A DNA stretch of 64,000 nt from JBBDNV01 sp040877415 (GCA_040877415.1 JBBDNV010000133.1:13497-77496), one strand, 5' to 3'; positions 35,840-44,631 are shown, numbered from the stretch's first letter. Made by a program: numbers and translations. Notes: a model not told the origin generated them from the sequence alone.

Positions 35840-37306
35840 TCACAGACCCAATTTGAATTTATCGGATATACTCTTGATTTGCTCGCTTAGGGCGGGGTTC
35901 AACGCCACGGCCTTTTGCAGATCGCTTCTTGCCTCGTCCGTCTTTCCTGGCACGCCATTCTTTCCTAGCACGGCATTTAAAAGCCCTCGGCTGATATACG
36001 CTGGGGCATTTTTCGGATTGAGTTCGATGGCCTTGTTGAAGTCAGAAATGGCTTCTGTGTATTGCCCCAATTCACCATACGAAAGCCCTCGGTTGTTATA
36101 TGCTTCGGCTAATTTCGGATTGAGTTCGATGGCCTTGTTGAAGTCAGAAATGGCTTCTGTGTCTTGCCCCAATTCACCATACGAAAGCCCTCGGTTGTTA
36201 TATGCTTCGGCTAATTTCGGATTGAGTTCGATGGCCTTGGTGTAGTAAGAAAGCTGTTCGTCTTGCCCGATCAAGCTGCCGGTATCATCGACGTCGAAAT
36301 GGATGGTCACAATCGACTCCGATGAAACCGGCAGCTTGGTCGAATTGCTGGCGCTGCTGTGCCCCGAGTACAGAGACCCTCGGTTGCAATAGATGCAAGC
36401 GACAACACCACTCTCATTCAGGATTTGAATTCTCCGGTATATTTCGTAAGAAGTGTTTGCCTGCTTGCGCTCCCAGTAATTTCCGATTTCAGCAAACGTT
36501 TGTTCGAATACGAATGGCCTGCTCACATGATGTAGCGCTAGATCCACCATCATCGCCTTCCCATCCGACAGACTCACTAAGCAGGCTACGTGCCCTTTTC
36601 CTAATGGGAGAGGACCAGAAACGAGCTCCAGAACATTGATGACTCTGACCTTTAGCCCGATGGAATTGCCCAGAATATAGAACAATTGAGAATACCCCAA
36701 GCATTCGGCCTTCTTATGTCGCACAACTTTGGACAAACTGAAGTAAAACCTAGCTTTCTCGTCACACGGACGAATCTCTCTTCCTATTGTCTCGTAGAGT
36801 GCTTTTGCTGCCTCCTCCTCCACCCGGGCCACTTCAGCCGTCTGGCCTGTTGGGGAAGCGGCGCGCGCCCGGCTGAGTTTTTGCTTCCATAGTTCGCATT
36901 TCCAGTCACGCGCCAGCCGCGCCAGATCGTCGGCGGTGCCCTTGGGATACTCTAAGGCGACCACCGATTTCTCGATATCCTTCGCTATGACATCCTGTGT
37001 GGACTGAGCGTTCGTTGGCTCACTGGTTGCGTCAACCTTCGTTTCAGCGGAGGGATGCGCGGTTTTCTTTTTCTGGGCGGCCGCGGATTGGCGTGCAAAC
37101 TCTTGGTCCGCCTGACTCAGTTTCTCGAGTGGCACGGCTTTTATCGTTCCGTTTTGCCGCCTCAATTTGACCTTGCCGTCCTGCAACTCGATGAATTCGG
37201 CCTCGGTCTTGTACTTGCCGGTGGAGTCCGTCCATTCGCGCGCGTTTGCGACCGCGATGAACATGGATAGGGCCGAGATGCCACTCAAGCAGCGTCGTAG
37301 CCACAT
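35840..37306 (-). CDS. Secreted SHD1 / transglutaminase-like / TPR protein
   Basis: The 488-residue protein has a signal peptide (about 1-22) and then an SHD1 (SLA1 homology) domain, REWTDSTGKYKTEAEFIELQDGKVKLRRQNG...VPLEKLSQADQEF, common in planctomycetes. A middle domain of about 150 residues around KKAECLGYSQLFYILGNSIGLKVRVINV and GHVACLVSLSDGKAMMVDLALHHV has the Cys...His...Asp arrangement of a transglutaminase-like fold. The C-terminal part has at least three TPRs, two nearly identical at DNA level. GC content is clearly lower than that of the neighbours, and it lies between a sugar isomerase gene and a remnant of a similar gene, so it was probably acquired. Function unknown. Confidence 0.8.
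   Translation of the reverse strand: MWLRRCLSGISALSMFIAVANAREWTDSTGKYKTEAEFIELQDGKVKLRRQNGTIKAVPLEKLSQADQEFARQSAAAQKKKTAHPSAETKVDATSEPTNAQSTQDVIAKDIEKSVVALEYPKGTADDLARLARDWKCELWKQKLSRARAASPTGQTAEVARVEEEAAKALYETIGREIRPCDEKARFYFSLSKVVRHKKAECLGYSQLFYILGNSIGLKVRVINVLELVSGPLPLGKGHVACLVSLSDGKAMMVDLALHHVSRPFVFEQTFAEIGNYWERKQANTSYEIYRRIQILNESGVVACIYCNRGSLYSGHSSASNSTKLPVSSESIVTIHFDVDDTGSLIGQDEQLSYYTKAIELNPKLAEAYNNRGLSYGELGQDTEAISDFNKAIELNPKLAEAYNNRGLSYGELGQYTEAISDFNKAIELNPKNAPAYISRGLLNAVLGKNGVPGKTDEARSDLQKAVALNPALSEQIKSISDKFKLGL
36009..36240 (-). repeat. 102-bp tandem repeat encoding identical TPRs
   Basis: Two copies (36009-36110 and 36111-36212) differ at very few bases and a partial third continues to ~36240. 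Each unit is one 34-residue TPR (NPKLAEAYNNRGLSYGELGQ). Near-identity at DNA level points to recent duplication. Confidence 0.9.
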
Positions 37307-37572
37307 GGTCCCCCTCCTTCTCCATCAGCCTTTGATGCGAATGGTGTTTGTGCCCGGGTCTCCTGTCTCCGCGCAGCGTCCCGACCGAAGATCTCCTGCT
37401 TCTCGCCAAACCGGAGACCCGCGTGCGACCACGTGACACGGTCGGGAGAGCGTGCCAAATCAGCAGTCGGAGTGCTGGTTATCTTACCAACGCGCACCCC
37501 CCCTGTGTCTAGCGCGCGGTGAATTCTTCTCCAGTTTTTTCTCCCACGGCGCGCGTTTCCCAGGTTCGCACG

Positions 37573-37635
37573 ATCGGCGATGTCCATTTCGAAGGTCCCG
37601 TCGAGCGAACAAACCTGACTCAAGGCCGGCTTCAT
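37573..37635 (-). pseudogene. Remnant of a sugar isomerase/epimerase 5' end
   Basis: Translated from ATG at 37635, the first ~20 residues (KPALSQVCSLD, then FEMDIA) match the start of the isomerase at 35748 (KPALSQVCSLD, then FEQDIA). Similarity ends there and no barrel follows. The DNA differs at many third positions, so it is an old paralogue rather than a fresh copy. Confidence 0.7.
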
Positions 37636-37667
37636 GGCACTTTGCGATAATCAGCGGGTGCAGTTGG

Positions 37668-37733
37668 TGCCACGGGTGGCTTGCCTAGCAGTGCGGGCAG
37701 CACGGGTGGACGAGCCACCCGTGGCACCTGTGG
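37668..37733. repeat. Inverted repeat of the GTGCCACGGGTGG family
   Basis: Arms GTGCCACGGGTGGCTTG and GAGCCACCCGTGGCAC face each other across about 30 bp. The same arms occur at 58908-59038. Confidence 0.8.
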
Positions 37734-37750
37734 CTTATGACCGCTCTGGC

Positions 37751-37778
37751 TTTTTCCCTCGCTTGCGCTTCGGGCTAA
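37751..37778 (-). repeat. Single arm of the GCGAGGG repeat family
   Basis: TTTTTCCCTCGCTTGCGCTTCGGGCT is the reverse arm of the unit seen at 8259 and 39536. Confidence 0.6.
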
Positions 37779-37792
37779 TGTGTCTACTGTGT

Positions 37793-39421
37793 CTACGGAG
37801 CCTGGCCCGCGTTGATCAGGCGGCCGATCTCATCGGCGCAGTCGTCGATCTTGACGCGCCATTGTTTCAAAGTGTCGCGATTTCGCACCGTGACGGTCTG
37901 GTCCTGCAAGGTCTGTCCGTCGACGGTGATGCAATACGGCGTGCCGGCTTCGTCCTGCCGGCGATAGCGGCGGCCGACGGCCCCTTTCTCGTCGTAAAAG
38001 ACCGTGAATCGCTGCTTCAACGCGCGATAGATCGCCTGGGCCACCTCGGGCATGCCGTCTTTTTTCACGAGCGGAAAGACGGCCGCCTTCACGGGCGCGA
38101 TGCGCGGATGAAACTTCATCACGACCCGTTTTTGCATCTGGCCGTTTTCGTCGGGCGCCTCGTCCTCGGTGTAAGCCTGGCACAAGAAAGCCAGCGTGGC
38201 CCGATCGGCGCCGGCCGACGGCTCGATGACGTGCGGCACATAGCGCTCGCCGGTCAGATCGTCGCGATAGGTCAAGTCCTTGCCGCTGCCGCGGTGGCGG
38301 GGCTTGCCCTCGGCGTCGAGCTCCACGACCAACGAATCGCCCTGGCGCACCAGCTTGCCTTCCATGTGGCTGCGGAGGTCGAAATCGCCGCGATGGGCGA
38401 TCCCCTCCAGCTCGCCGAACTCGCCGGCCGCCAGGAACGGAAACGCGTATTCGATATCGGCCGTGCCGCACGAATAGTGGCTCAGCTCGTCCTGGTCGTG
38501 ATCGCGCAGCCGCAGCCGATCGCCGGCCAGTCCGAGGTTCACGTACCACTGGTAGCGCCGGTCGCGCCAGAATTGGTACCACTCGGGCGAGGAGGTGGGA
38601 TGGCAGAAGAACTCGATTTCCATCTGCTCGAACTCGCGCGAGCGAAAGGTGAAATTTCGCGGCGTGATCTCGTTGCGAAAGCTCTTGCCCATCTGCGCGA
38701 TGCCGAACGGCACCCGCACCCGGGTGCTGTCGAGCACGTTTTTGAAATTGACGAAAATACCCTGGGCCGTTTCGGGGCGCAGAAAGGCCGCGCCTTCTTC
38801 GCCCGACAGCGCGCCGACGTAGGTTTTGAACATCAGGTTGAATTCGCGCGGCTCGGTGAGCGTGCCGGGCTCTTTCGCGTCGGGGCCGAGCACTCGGGTA
38901 AAATCCTCGACCGTGGTGAGCGAAACCAGCGGGCCTTGCCACTGCAACTGGCCGGCGTCCTTGGCGCGAAGATTGAAAAACTTGAGCGCCCGCTGCTCGG
39001 TTTCGGCCAGGCCTTCGTCGCCGCCCGATTGCGTGGCGACGAACAGCCGCTGGCCTTTCGCCTCGACCCAGCGGCCCGATACCTGGTCGTGCCGGTAGCG
39101 CTTTTTCGATTCGCGGCAGTCCACCATGTAATCGTGAAACAGGTCGTAATGGCCCGAACATTTCCAGACTTGCGGGTGCATGATGATCGTCGAATCGAGG
39201 CCGGTCATTTCGAACGCTTCCGGCGCGCCGCTCAGCACGTCGAGATCGTCGTGGCCGCGGACCATGTCCTGCCACCAGGCTTCGCGAACGTTGCGCTTCA
39301 GCTCGACGCCCAGCGGGCCATAGTCCCAGAATCCGTTCAAGCCGCCGTAGATTTCGCTCGATTGAAACAGAAACCCGCGCCGCTTGCACAGCGAAACCAG
39401 CTTGTCCATGTCCATGGCCAA
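37793..39421 (-). CDS. glyS: Glycyl-tRNA synthetase (single-chain type)
   Basis: The 542-residue class II synthetase charges tRNA-Gly. Features are CKRRGFLFQSSEIYGGLNGFWDYGPLGVELKRN (10-45), motif 2 FRNEITPRNFTFRSREFEQMEIEFF (about 250), LRPETAQG (about 216) and motif 3 GDRYRPxV-type sequence later, with the C-terminal anticodon-binding domain. The TTG at 39421 is chosen because GGAGGG is 7 bp upstream; an ATG at 39415 lies too far from that site. It stands alone. Confidence 0.95.
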   Translation of the reverse strand: MAMDMDKLVSLCKRRGFLFQSSEIYGGLNGFWDYGPLGVELKRNVREAWWQDMVRGHDDLDVLSGAPEAFEMTGLDSTIIMHPQVWKCSGHYDLFHDYMVDCRESKKRYRHDQVSGRWVEAKGQRLFVATQSGGDEGLAETEQRALKFFNLRAKDAGQLQWQGPLVSLTTVEDFTRVLGPDAKEPGTLTEPREFNLMFKTYVGALSGEEGAAFLRPETAQGIFVNFKNVLDSTRVRVPFGIAQMGKSFRNEITPRNFTFRSREFEQMEIEFFCHPTSSPEWYQFWRDRRYQWYVNLGLAGDRLRLRDHDQDELSHYSCGTADIEYAFPFLAAGEFGELEGIAHRGDFDLRSHMEGKLVRQGDSLVVELDAEGKPRHRGSGKDLTYRDDLTGERYVPHVIEPSAGADRATLAFLCQAYTEDEAPDENGQMQKRVVMKFHPRIAPVKAAVFPLVKKDGMPEVAQAIYRALKQRFTVFYDEKGAVGRRYRRQDEAGTPYCITVDGQTLQDQTVTVRNRDTLKQWRVKIDDCADEIGRLINAGQAP

Positions 39422-39535
39422 AGGTCATCCCTCCTACGGAGATTCGCCCGTTCGAAAGAGTTTGAAGTGTACCCCGCGCGGCCGCGTGCGGTCTACGCCA
39501 TGTCGTGACGGCGCGGCCGGGCACGCCGCGCGGGA

Positions 39536-39613
39536 ATACCAGCCCGAAGCGCCAGCGAGGGAGCAGCGAAAAACGGCTCCGCTATTTCCCTTGCTGGCGC
39601 TTCGGGCTGGTAT
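39536..39613. repeat. Palindromic intergenic repeat (GCGCCAGCGAGGG family)
   Basis: Two nearly perfect inverted arms (39536-39562 and 39587-39613), each containing AGCCCGAAGCGCCAGCGAGG. This is the best-preserved copy in the window; compare 8259-8338. Confidence 0.9.
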
Positions 39614-39637
39614 CAAAATGGCGCTGGGGGCTTGTGA

Positions 39638-40405
39638 TTATTGCGATAGGGCTTCAATGCGCATAGTCTTCGCATCGAAGCGGGGGACGATGGCAAAGCG
39701 ATCCACGTCGGCGGCCAGCTCGATATCGCCGGCCATGCCGATTTGAATCAGATTCCCCCCGCCGCGGCTTGCGCGCAGCGCCGACGCCAGGCGATCCTTA
39801 AGCTCGGCGCCGGTGGCCGAAGCGGACACTGCCCGCCACGCATCGCGGGCAATCGCGGCCTCGTCGTCGAGTTGCCAGCCAGCGCCGGCGAGCCGCTGGG
39901 CAACGGCGCCGGCCAAAAGCACGTCCTCGCGCGTCACGTGCATTTCCGTGCCCGCGCAAACGAGGTTCACGTCCGTCGCGCCCGCCTGTGCGTTTTGGGT
40001 CAAGTACCCGCAAAGGGCCGAAAGGTTCACAAAGGCCCCGAGCACGATTTCTTGCGCAGCCCGGCAATGCAGGAGCGCCTTGGTGCCGTTGGTCGTGGTG
40101 AGGACGACCGTTTTTCCGGCCACGGCACGAGGCGTGTATTCGGCCGGCGAATTGCCCAGATCAAAACCCTCGATCGGCAATCCGCCGCGCTCGCCCCCCA
40201 AAACGGCTTGGCCCGGCGGAAAAGTCGACGCCAGCCGGCGCGCCTCGTCCACGCTTAGACAAGGCACGACCGCGCGGGCACCGGCAACAAGCGCCGACAC
40301 GACGGTGGTCGTCGCCCGCAACACGTCGACAACCACCGAGCGGCCGCCGGCCAGGTCGCCGGGGTCGACCATTTCCGCTAGAAAGTGGACGCGAAGATTC
40401 GGCAT
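39638..40405 (-). CDS. comB: 2-phosphosulfolactate phosphatase family protein
   Basis: The 255-residue ComB-family protein shows VVVDVLRATTTVVSALVAGA (about 24-43), the Asp-rich start of the active site, LGGERGGLPIEGFDLGNSPAEYTP (about 69-92), VLTTTNGTKAL (about 99-110) and VCAGTEMHVTREDVLLAG (about 148-165). In archaea ComB makes coenzyme M precursors; in bacteria the reaction is believed to be the same on sulfolactate but the pathway is unclear. The ATG at 40405 follows AGGTG. It is divergent from the menaquinone block. Confidence 0.9.
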   Translation of the reverse strand: MPNLRVHFLAEMVDPGDLAGGRSVVVDVLRATTTVVSALVAGARAVVPCLSVDEARRLASTFPPGQAVLGGERGGLPIEGFDLGNSPAEYTPRAVAGKTVVLTTTNGTKALLHCRAAQEIVLGAFVNLSALCGYLTQNAQAGATDVNLVCAGTEMHVTREDVLLAGAVAQRLAGAGWQLDDEAAIARDAWRAVSASATGAELKDRLASALRASRGGGNLIQIGMAGDIELAADVDRFAIVPRFDAKTMRIEALSQ

Positions 40406-40520
40406 GGTGCACCTATGATAGTCGATCCGCCGGGCGTGCCAGGCCGCCAGCGGACGACCGGCGGGAGGAAGCAAGGATCTCGTCTGCCCCGTTTTTGACG
40501 GTGCCGCTACAATTGGCCGC

Positions 40521-41981
40521 ATGGCGTACAAGTCGCTGGCCGATTTTCTGGATGAGCTCGCGCAGGCGGGCGAAGTGGCGCACGTCAGCGCCCAGGTCGA
40601 TCCCCATCTGGAGATCGCCGAGATCACGCGCCGCGTGGCCGCCGCGGGTGGCCCGGCCTTGCTGTTCGACCGCGTGCGCTCTCAGTCGATCGCCGTGGTC
40701 ACGAACCTGTTGGGCACCGACGCCCGGGCCTGCCGCGCCTTGGGAATCGAGTCGCTCGATGCCATCGCCTGGCGCATCGAAACGCTGATCGAAGAGCATA
40801 CGCCGCAAAACTGGTTCGACCGCTTGAAGATGTCCCCCGACGAGGCCGGCGCGAACAAGTTCCTCCCAAAATCTGTCAAAAGCGGCGTCTGCCAGCAGGT
40901 GGTTCACCTGGGACGCGACGTCAACCTGGCGACGTTTCCGCTCATCAAGTCCTGGCCGGGCGAATCCGGCCCGGCGATTACGGGCGGAACGCTCATCACC
41001 GGCGATCGAGACGCGCTCGCGCGCGGCGCATCGCCCACCCCGCTTGTGGCGCTCGACGAGAACCGCCTGGCCGTGGTCGACGACGGCCATTCGGTCTTTT
41101 CGCGCCATTGGACCGATCACCAGGCGGCCGGCCAGCGCATGGCCGCGGCGATCGTGCTGGGCGGAGATCCGGCGGGCGTCGTGGCCGCCAACCTCGAGCT
41201 GCCCGCTTTGATCGACGCGTATCAAGCCGCCGGCTTGCTGCGCGGCAAAGCCCTGGAGGTGGTGAAGTGCCGCACGCACGGTCTGGAAGTTCCGGCCGAA
41301 GCCGACTTGGTGTTCGAAGGCTACCTCGATCCCCAGGTACCTTGCGTGACGATCGCGGCCGCCGGAGCGGGGGGGAGTCATTATCGGGTGCCGAGGCCCG
41401 CGCCGGTGTTCCACGTCGCCGCGATCACGCACCGCACCCGCCCGATCTTTCCGGCGCTCGTGGATAGCGGCCTGGCGGGAGAAGCCGGCGTGCTGGTAAA
41501 AGCGCGCGAGCGGATGCTTTTGCCCGCGCTTGCCAACGTGGCGCCCGACGTGGTCGACCTGCACTTGCCGCTGCTGGGCGGGTTGCACCGCTTTGCGTTT
41601 GTCTCGATTCGCAAGCGCTATCCGTTTCATGCCCGGCAGATTGCCGCCGCGCTGTGGGGCACCGAGGCGCTCAAGTTCACCAAGTTTCTGATCCTCGTCG
41701 ACCACGACGCCAACGTCCACGACGCCAATCGCGTTTGGGGACTGGTCGGCGCAAACGTCGCCCCCGAGCGGGACGTGTTTCCGTTCGACGGGCCCGGACA
41801 CAGCTCCGATCACGCAAATGGGCCCGCGCCGCTGGGTCGGCACTTGGCGATCGACGCCACGGCCAAGCTCGCCGGCGAGCAGCCGGGCACGTGGCCCGAG
41901 ATGCTCGACGTGGGCGAGGAAACGCGCCATCAGGTGACTTCCCGCTGGGCCGAGTACAAGCTGGCGACCCAAGAAAAATAA
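40521..41981 (+). CDS. mqnL: UbiD-family decarboxylase, probable MqnL
   Basis: The 486-residue UbiD-type decarboxylase uses prenylated FMN, which UbiX (third gene after) makes. Recognisable parts are ARACRALGI, GPAITGGTLITGDRDA (about 155), the TPLVALDENRLAVVDDGHSVFSRHW stretch, EADLVFEGYLDP (about 257) and LILVDHDANVHDANRVW (about 395), with the Glu/Arg catalytic region in between. In the futalosine menaquinone route MqnL decarboxylates the 1,4-dihydroxy-6-naphthoate-derived intermediate. The assignment to this step rests on the neighbours MenG, UbiX, UbiA and MqnE. Confidence 0.85.
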   Translation: MAYKSLADFLDELAQAGEVAHVSAQVDPHLEIAEITRRVAAAGGPALLFDRVRSQSIAVVTNLLGTDARACRALGIESLDAIAWRIETLIEEHTPQNWFDRLKMSPDEAGANKFLPKSVKSGVCQQVVHLGRDVNLATFPLIKSWPGESGPAITGGTLITGDRDALARGASPTPLVALDENRLAVVDDGHSVFSRHWTDHQAAGQRMAAAIVLGGDPAGVVAANLELPALIDAYQAAGLLRGKALEVVKCRTHGLEVPAEADLVFEGYLDPQVPCVTIAAAGAGGSHYRVPRPAPVFHVAAITHRTRPIFPALVDSGLAGEAGVLVKARERMLLPALANVAPDVVDLHLPLLGGLHRFAFVSIRKRYPFHARQIAAALWGTEALKFTKFLILVDHDANVHDANRVWGLVGANVAPERDVFPFDGPGHSSDHANGPAPLGRHLAIDATAKLAGEQPGTWPEMLDVGEETRHQVTSRWAEYKLATQEK

Positions 41982-41995
41982 CGACAGACATCACC

Positions 41996-42063
41996 GCGAC
42001 GACGCAGCGAGCACAACGGAACTGCGAATTGGTTTGCTTCCGTCGTGCTCGTTGTGTCGTCGT
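41996..42063. repeat. Inverted repeat between ubiD and ubiE
   Basis: Arms GACGACGCAGCGAGCACAAC (41997-42016) and GTCGTGCTCGTTGTGTCGTC are inverted copies with a short spacer. It looks like another REP-type family rather than a terminator, since the genes on both sides run in the same direction. Confidence 0.75.
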
Positions 42064-42087
42064 GGTAAGAAATGCGGTTTTAATGTC

Positions 42088-42795
42088 ATGCCGCTGGACA
42101 AGTCGGAAGCTCGGGTGCGGGGGATGTTCGCGGAAATCGCCCCGCGCTACGATTTTCTAAACCACGTGCTGTCGCTCGGGACCGACGTTTACTGGCGCTT
42201 CCGGACGGTGCGAAAGGTGCCTCCCGAGGGTGATGCTCCGATTCTGGACGTTTGTACCGGCACGGGCGATCTGGCCTTGGCCTACGGTCGGGCGGCCAGC
42301 GAAGGAACTTCGGTCGTGGGGGCCGATTTCTGCCATCCCATGCTGGCGATCGGCCGCGGCAAGGCGGTTCGGCGTGGAGCCACCCGGGTGGCATTCGTCG
42401 AGGCCGACGCCCGGCGGCTGCCGTTTGCCGACAACGTGTTTCAGATCGTTTCGGTGGCCTTCGGACTGCGGAACGTCAGCGATGCCGACGGGGGTTTGCG
42501 GGAGATGGTTCGCGTGTGCCGGCCGGGCGGAAGGATCGCGATTCTGGAATTTTCGCTCCCCCGGCTGCAGCCTTTTCGGCTCGTTTACGGTTTATACTTC
42601 AGGCACGTGCTGCCGAGGGTCGGGCAGTTGCTCGCGCGTAAGGGGCACGGCGCGTACGCCTATTTGCCGGCCAGCGTCGGAGAATTCCCTTCCGGGGCAG
42701 CCCTGGCCGAGCGGATGCGGGCGGCCGGCGCGAGCCAGGTACGCTACTATCCGCTCACTTTGGGCGTGGCCACCTTGTACGTAGGCACAAAATGA
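42088..42795 (+). CDS. ubiE: Demethylmenaquinone methyltransferase (UbiE/MenG)
   Basis: This 235-residue methyltransferase methylates the quinone ring in the last step of menaquinone synthesis. Matching stretches are MFAEIAPRYDFLNHVLSLGTDVYWR (13-37), LDVCTGTGDLAL (about 52), FGLRNVSDADGGLREMVRVCRPGGRIAILEFS (about 127-158) and the C-terminal YLPASVGEFPSG. The ATG at 42088 starts the family; earlier in-frame codons overlap the inverted repeat. The last codons overlap the start of ubiX by ATGA. Confidence 0.95.
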   Translation: MPLDKSEARVRGMFAEIAPRYDFLNHVLSLGTDVYWRFRTVRKVPPEGDAPILDVCTGTGDLALAYGRAASEGTSVVGADFCHPMLAIGRGKAVRRGATRVAFVEADARRLPFADNVFQIVSVAFGLRNVSDADGGLREMVRVCRPGGRIAILEFSLPRLQPFRLVYGLYFRHVLPRVGQLLARKGHGAYAYLPASVGEFPSGAALAERMRAAGASQVRYYPLTLGVATLYVGTK

Positions 42796-43478
42796 CCGAG
42801 GCACCGCAACACACGCGGCCGAACTTCGTCCTGGCCATGACCGGCGCGAGCGGGTCGATCTACGCGCTGCGGCTGTTGCAGGTTTTGCTGGCAGGCGACC
42901 GGCGCGTCCATTTGTCGATCAGCCCAGCGGCCGCCCTGGTGCTCAGGCAGGAATTGGGAGTGGAGATCGACTTGGCGCGTCTTGATCCGCGGAGCCTGCC
43001 GCTAGAGCCCGACTCGCGGGCCTTTGCCAACCTGCCGCCGGCGATGGCCGAAGTGCTGGGCGGTTCGTTGCCCGCTTCGTCCCAGCGCGGCGAAATGGTC
43101 TATCACCACTTCGAAAACCTGCTGGCGCCGATCGCCAGCGGCTCGTTTCTCACCGCCGGGATGGTGATTTGCCCCTGTTCGGGAAGCACGCTGGGGGCGG
43201 TCGTGCACGGGACGGGCGAAAACCTGATTCACCGCGCCGCTAGCGTCCACTTGAAAGAGCGGCGCAAGCTGGTGGTCGTTCCCCGCGAAACGCCCCTTTC
43301 GACCATTCAGTTGGAAAACATGCGCCGGGCCGCCGAAGCCGGAGCCGTCGTGCTGCCGGCCATGCCGGGCTTTTATCACGGCGTGAATTCGATCCGCGAC
43401 CTGGTCGATTTCGTGGTGGCGAGGATTTGCGACCAGTTGGGCATTGCCAACACGCTCGTGCACCGTTGGGGGACGTAG
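42792..43478 (+). CDS. ubiX: Flavin prenyltransferase UbiX (MqnM-like)
   Basis: UbiX attaches a dimethylallyl group to FMN, making the cofactor that UbiD needs. The 228-residue protein has AMTGASGSIYALRLLQ (15-30), PCSGSTLGAVVHGTGENLIHRAASVHLKERRKLVVVPRETPLS (about 133-175) and PAMPGFYHG (about 190). It overlaps ubiE by ATGA. UbiD and UbiX in the same cluster support a linked function. Confidence 0.95.
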   Translation: MTEAPQHTRPNFVLAMTGASGSIYALRLLQVLLAGDRRVHLSISPAAALVLRQELGVEIDLARLDPRSLPLEPDSRAFANLPPAMAEVLGGSLPASSQRGEMVYHHFENLLAPIASGSFLTAGMVICPCSGSTLGAVVHGTGENLIHRAASVHLKERRKLVVVPRETPLSTIQLENMRRAAEAGAVVLPAMPGFYHGVNSIRDLVDFVVARICDQLGIANTLVHRWGT

Positions 43479-43480
43479 TT

Positions 43481-43573
43481 GTAGCAGGCACGCTCCGTCG
43501 TGCCGTCCGCAGCGCTGGAGAAGAACAACCATCAAACGTGATTCTGCTACGGCACACGGCGTGCGCCTGCTAC
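43481..43573. repeat. Inverted repeat between ubiX and ubiA
   Basis: Arms GTAGCAGGCACGCTCCG (from 43481) and GCGTGCGCCTGCTAC (to 43573) face each other; the inner parts also match imperfectly (GTGCCGT with ACGGCAC). A further palindromic family in the menaquinone block. Confidence 0.75.
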
Positions 43574-43593
43574 TTTAGGGGACATAAGCCATC

Positions 43594-44502
43594 ATGTTCG
43601 GGCGACTGCGTGACATCCTGGCGATGATTCGCTTCAGCCACACGCTGTTTGCGCTCCCCTTTGCGCTGTTGGCGGCGATGATGGCGTGGAACCTGGGTGC
43701 GCGAAGCGATCCGCCCGTCGCGTGGCGATGGCGGGAGCTGGCCGGCATCCTGCTGTGCATGGTCACCGCGCGCAGCGCGTCGATGGCGTTCAATCGGATC
43801 GTCGATTGGCGGCTCGACGCCGCGAACCCGCGGACGAAACTGCGGCACATTCCGGCCGGAATCCTGAGCACGTCGAGCGTGGCCGCCTTTGCCGTTGTTT
43901 GCTCGCTCGCGTTTATCGCCTCGACGCTCGTGTTTCTGCCGAACCGGCTGCCGATCTACCTGGCGGTCCCCGTGCTGTGGTTTCTGCTGGCCTATAGCTA
44001 CACAAAGCGGTTTACCGCGGCGGCCCACTTCTGGCTGGGCGCGGCGCTGATGCTGGCGCCCGTTTCGGCGTGGATCGCCATTCGCGGCCAGCAAATTACC
44101 GAGAACCCGGCCGATCTGTGGCCGGCGCTGGTCTTGGGCGGAGCGGTGCTGTTGTGGGTCGCGGGTTTCGACATCGTCTACGCCTGCCAGGACGTGGAGT
44201 TTGACGCGCGCGCGAAGTTGCACAGCGTGCCGGTGCGGATCGGCGTTGCTCGTGCATTGCATCTGGCCGCCGCATGTCATTTGGGGATGGTGCTCTTGCT
44301 GGCCGCTCTGCCGTGGGTCTATCCGCAGTTGGGATGGATTTATGGCACGGGCGTCGCCGCCGTGGCCGTGCTTTTGGCCTACGAGCATTACCTGGTGCGG
44401 CCCGACGATCTCGCGCGCGTGAATGTGGCCTTTTTCCAGGTCAATGCGGTTGTCAGCATGGGGCTGTTCGCGGTGGGGAGCCTGGACTTGCTCCTATCGT
44501 AG
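43594..44502 (+). CDS. mqnP: UbiA-family prenyltransferase (MqnP-like)
   Basis: The 302-residue membrane protein with about nine TM segments attaches the polyprenyl chain to the naphthoate ring. The first Asp-rich motif is NRIVDWRLDAANPRT (about 67-81) and the second DIVYACQDVEFDARAKLHS (about 193-211); both bind the Mg-diphosphate substrate. The annotation as MqnP rather than 4-hydroxybenzoate prenyltransferase comes from the gene order with UbiD, UbiX and MqnE. Confidence 0.88.
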   Translation: MFGRLRDILAMIRFSHTLFALPFALLAAMMAWNLGARSDPPVAWRWRELAGILLCMVTARSASMAFNRIVDWRLDAANPRTKLRHIPAGILSTSSVAAFAVVCSLAFIASTLVFLPNRLPIYLAVPVLWFLLAYSYTKRFTAAAHFWLGAALMLAPVSAWIAIRGQQITENPADLWPALVLGGAVLLWVAGFDIVYACQDVEFDARAKLHSVPVRIGVARALHLAAACHLGMVLLLAALPWVYPQLGWIYGTGVAAVAVLLAYEHYLVRPDDLARVNVAFFQVNAVVSMGLFAVGSLDLLLS

Positions 44503-44583
44503 GTCGGGCCTTGGCCAAGTAGAGAATTCGCAGTATTGTAGGTCAGAGTCGACCTGACATGAGGAATTGCAACGCGACTACAA

Positions 44584-44611
44584 AAGCCCAGGGACGGCCG
44601 TCCCTGGGCTT
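44584..44611. repeat. Perfect 28-bp palindrome upstream of mqnE
   Basis: AAGCCCAGGGACG followed by its exact reverse complement through GGCC. It lies between mqnP and mqnE, 20 bp before the mqnE start. It could pair in the mRNA or bind a dimeric protein; there is no T-tract after it. Confidence 0.85.
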
Positions 44612-44631
44612 AATACCCTGGTAATTGAACG

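Larger units (their letters stand above)
37307..37792. other. Intergenic region with gene remnant and repeats
   Basis: About 485 bp between the SHD1 protein and glyS. It contains a remnant of a sugar-isomerase 5' end (37573-37635), the inverted repeat 37668-37733 and one arm of the GCGAGGG repeat (37751-37778). No intact gene is seen. Confidence 0.6.

Noticed and set aside
36009..36240. Possible CRISPR-like array
   Set aside because: Units are contiguous, in frame and encode TPRs; there are no unique spacers.
37634..39508. Long plus-strand frame opposite glyS
   Set aside because: Antisense shadow; the minus-strand synthetase has all class II motifs.
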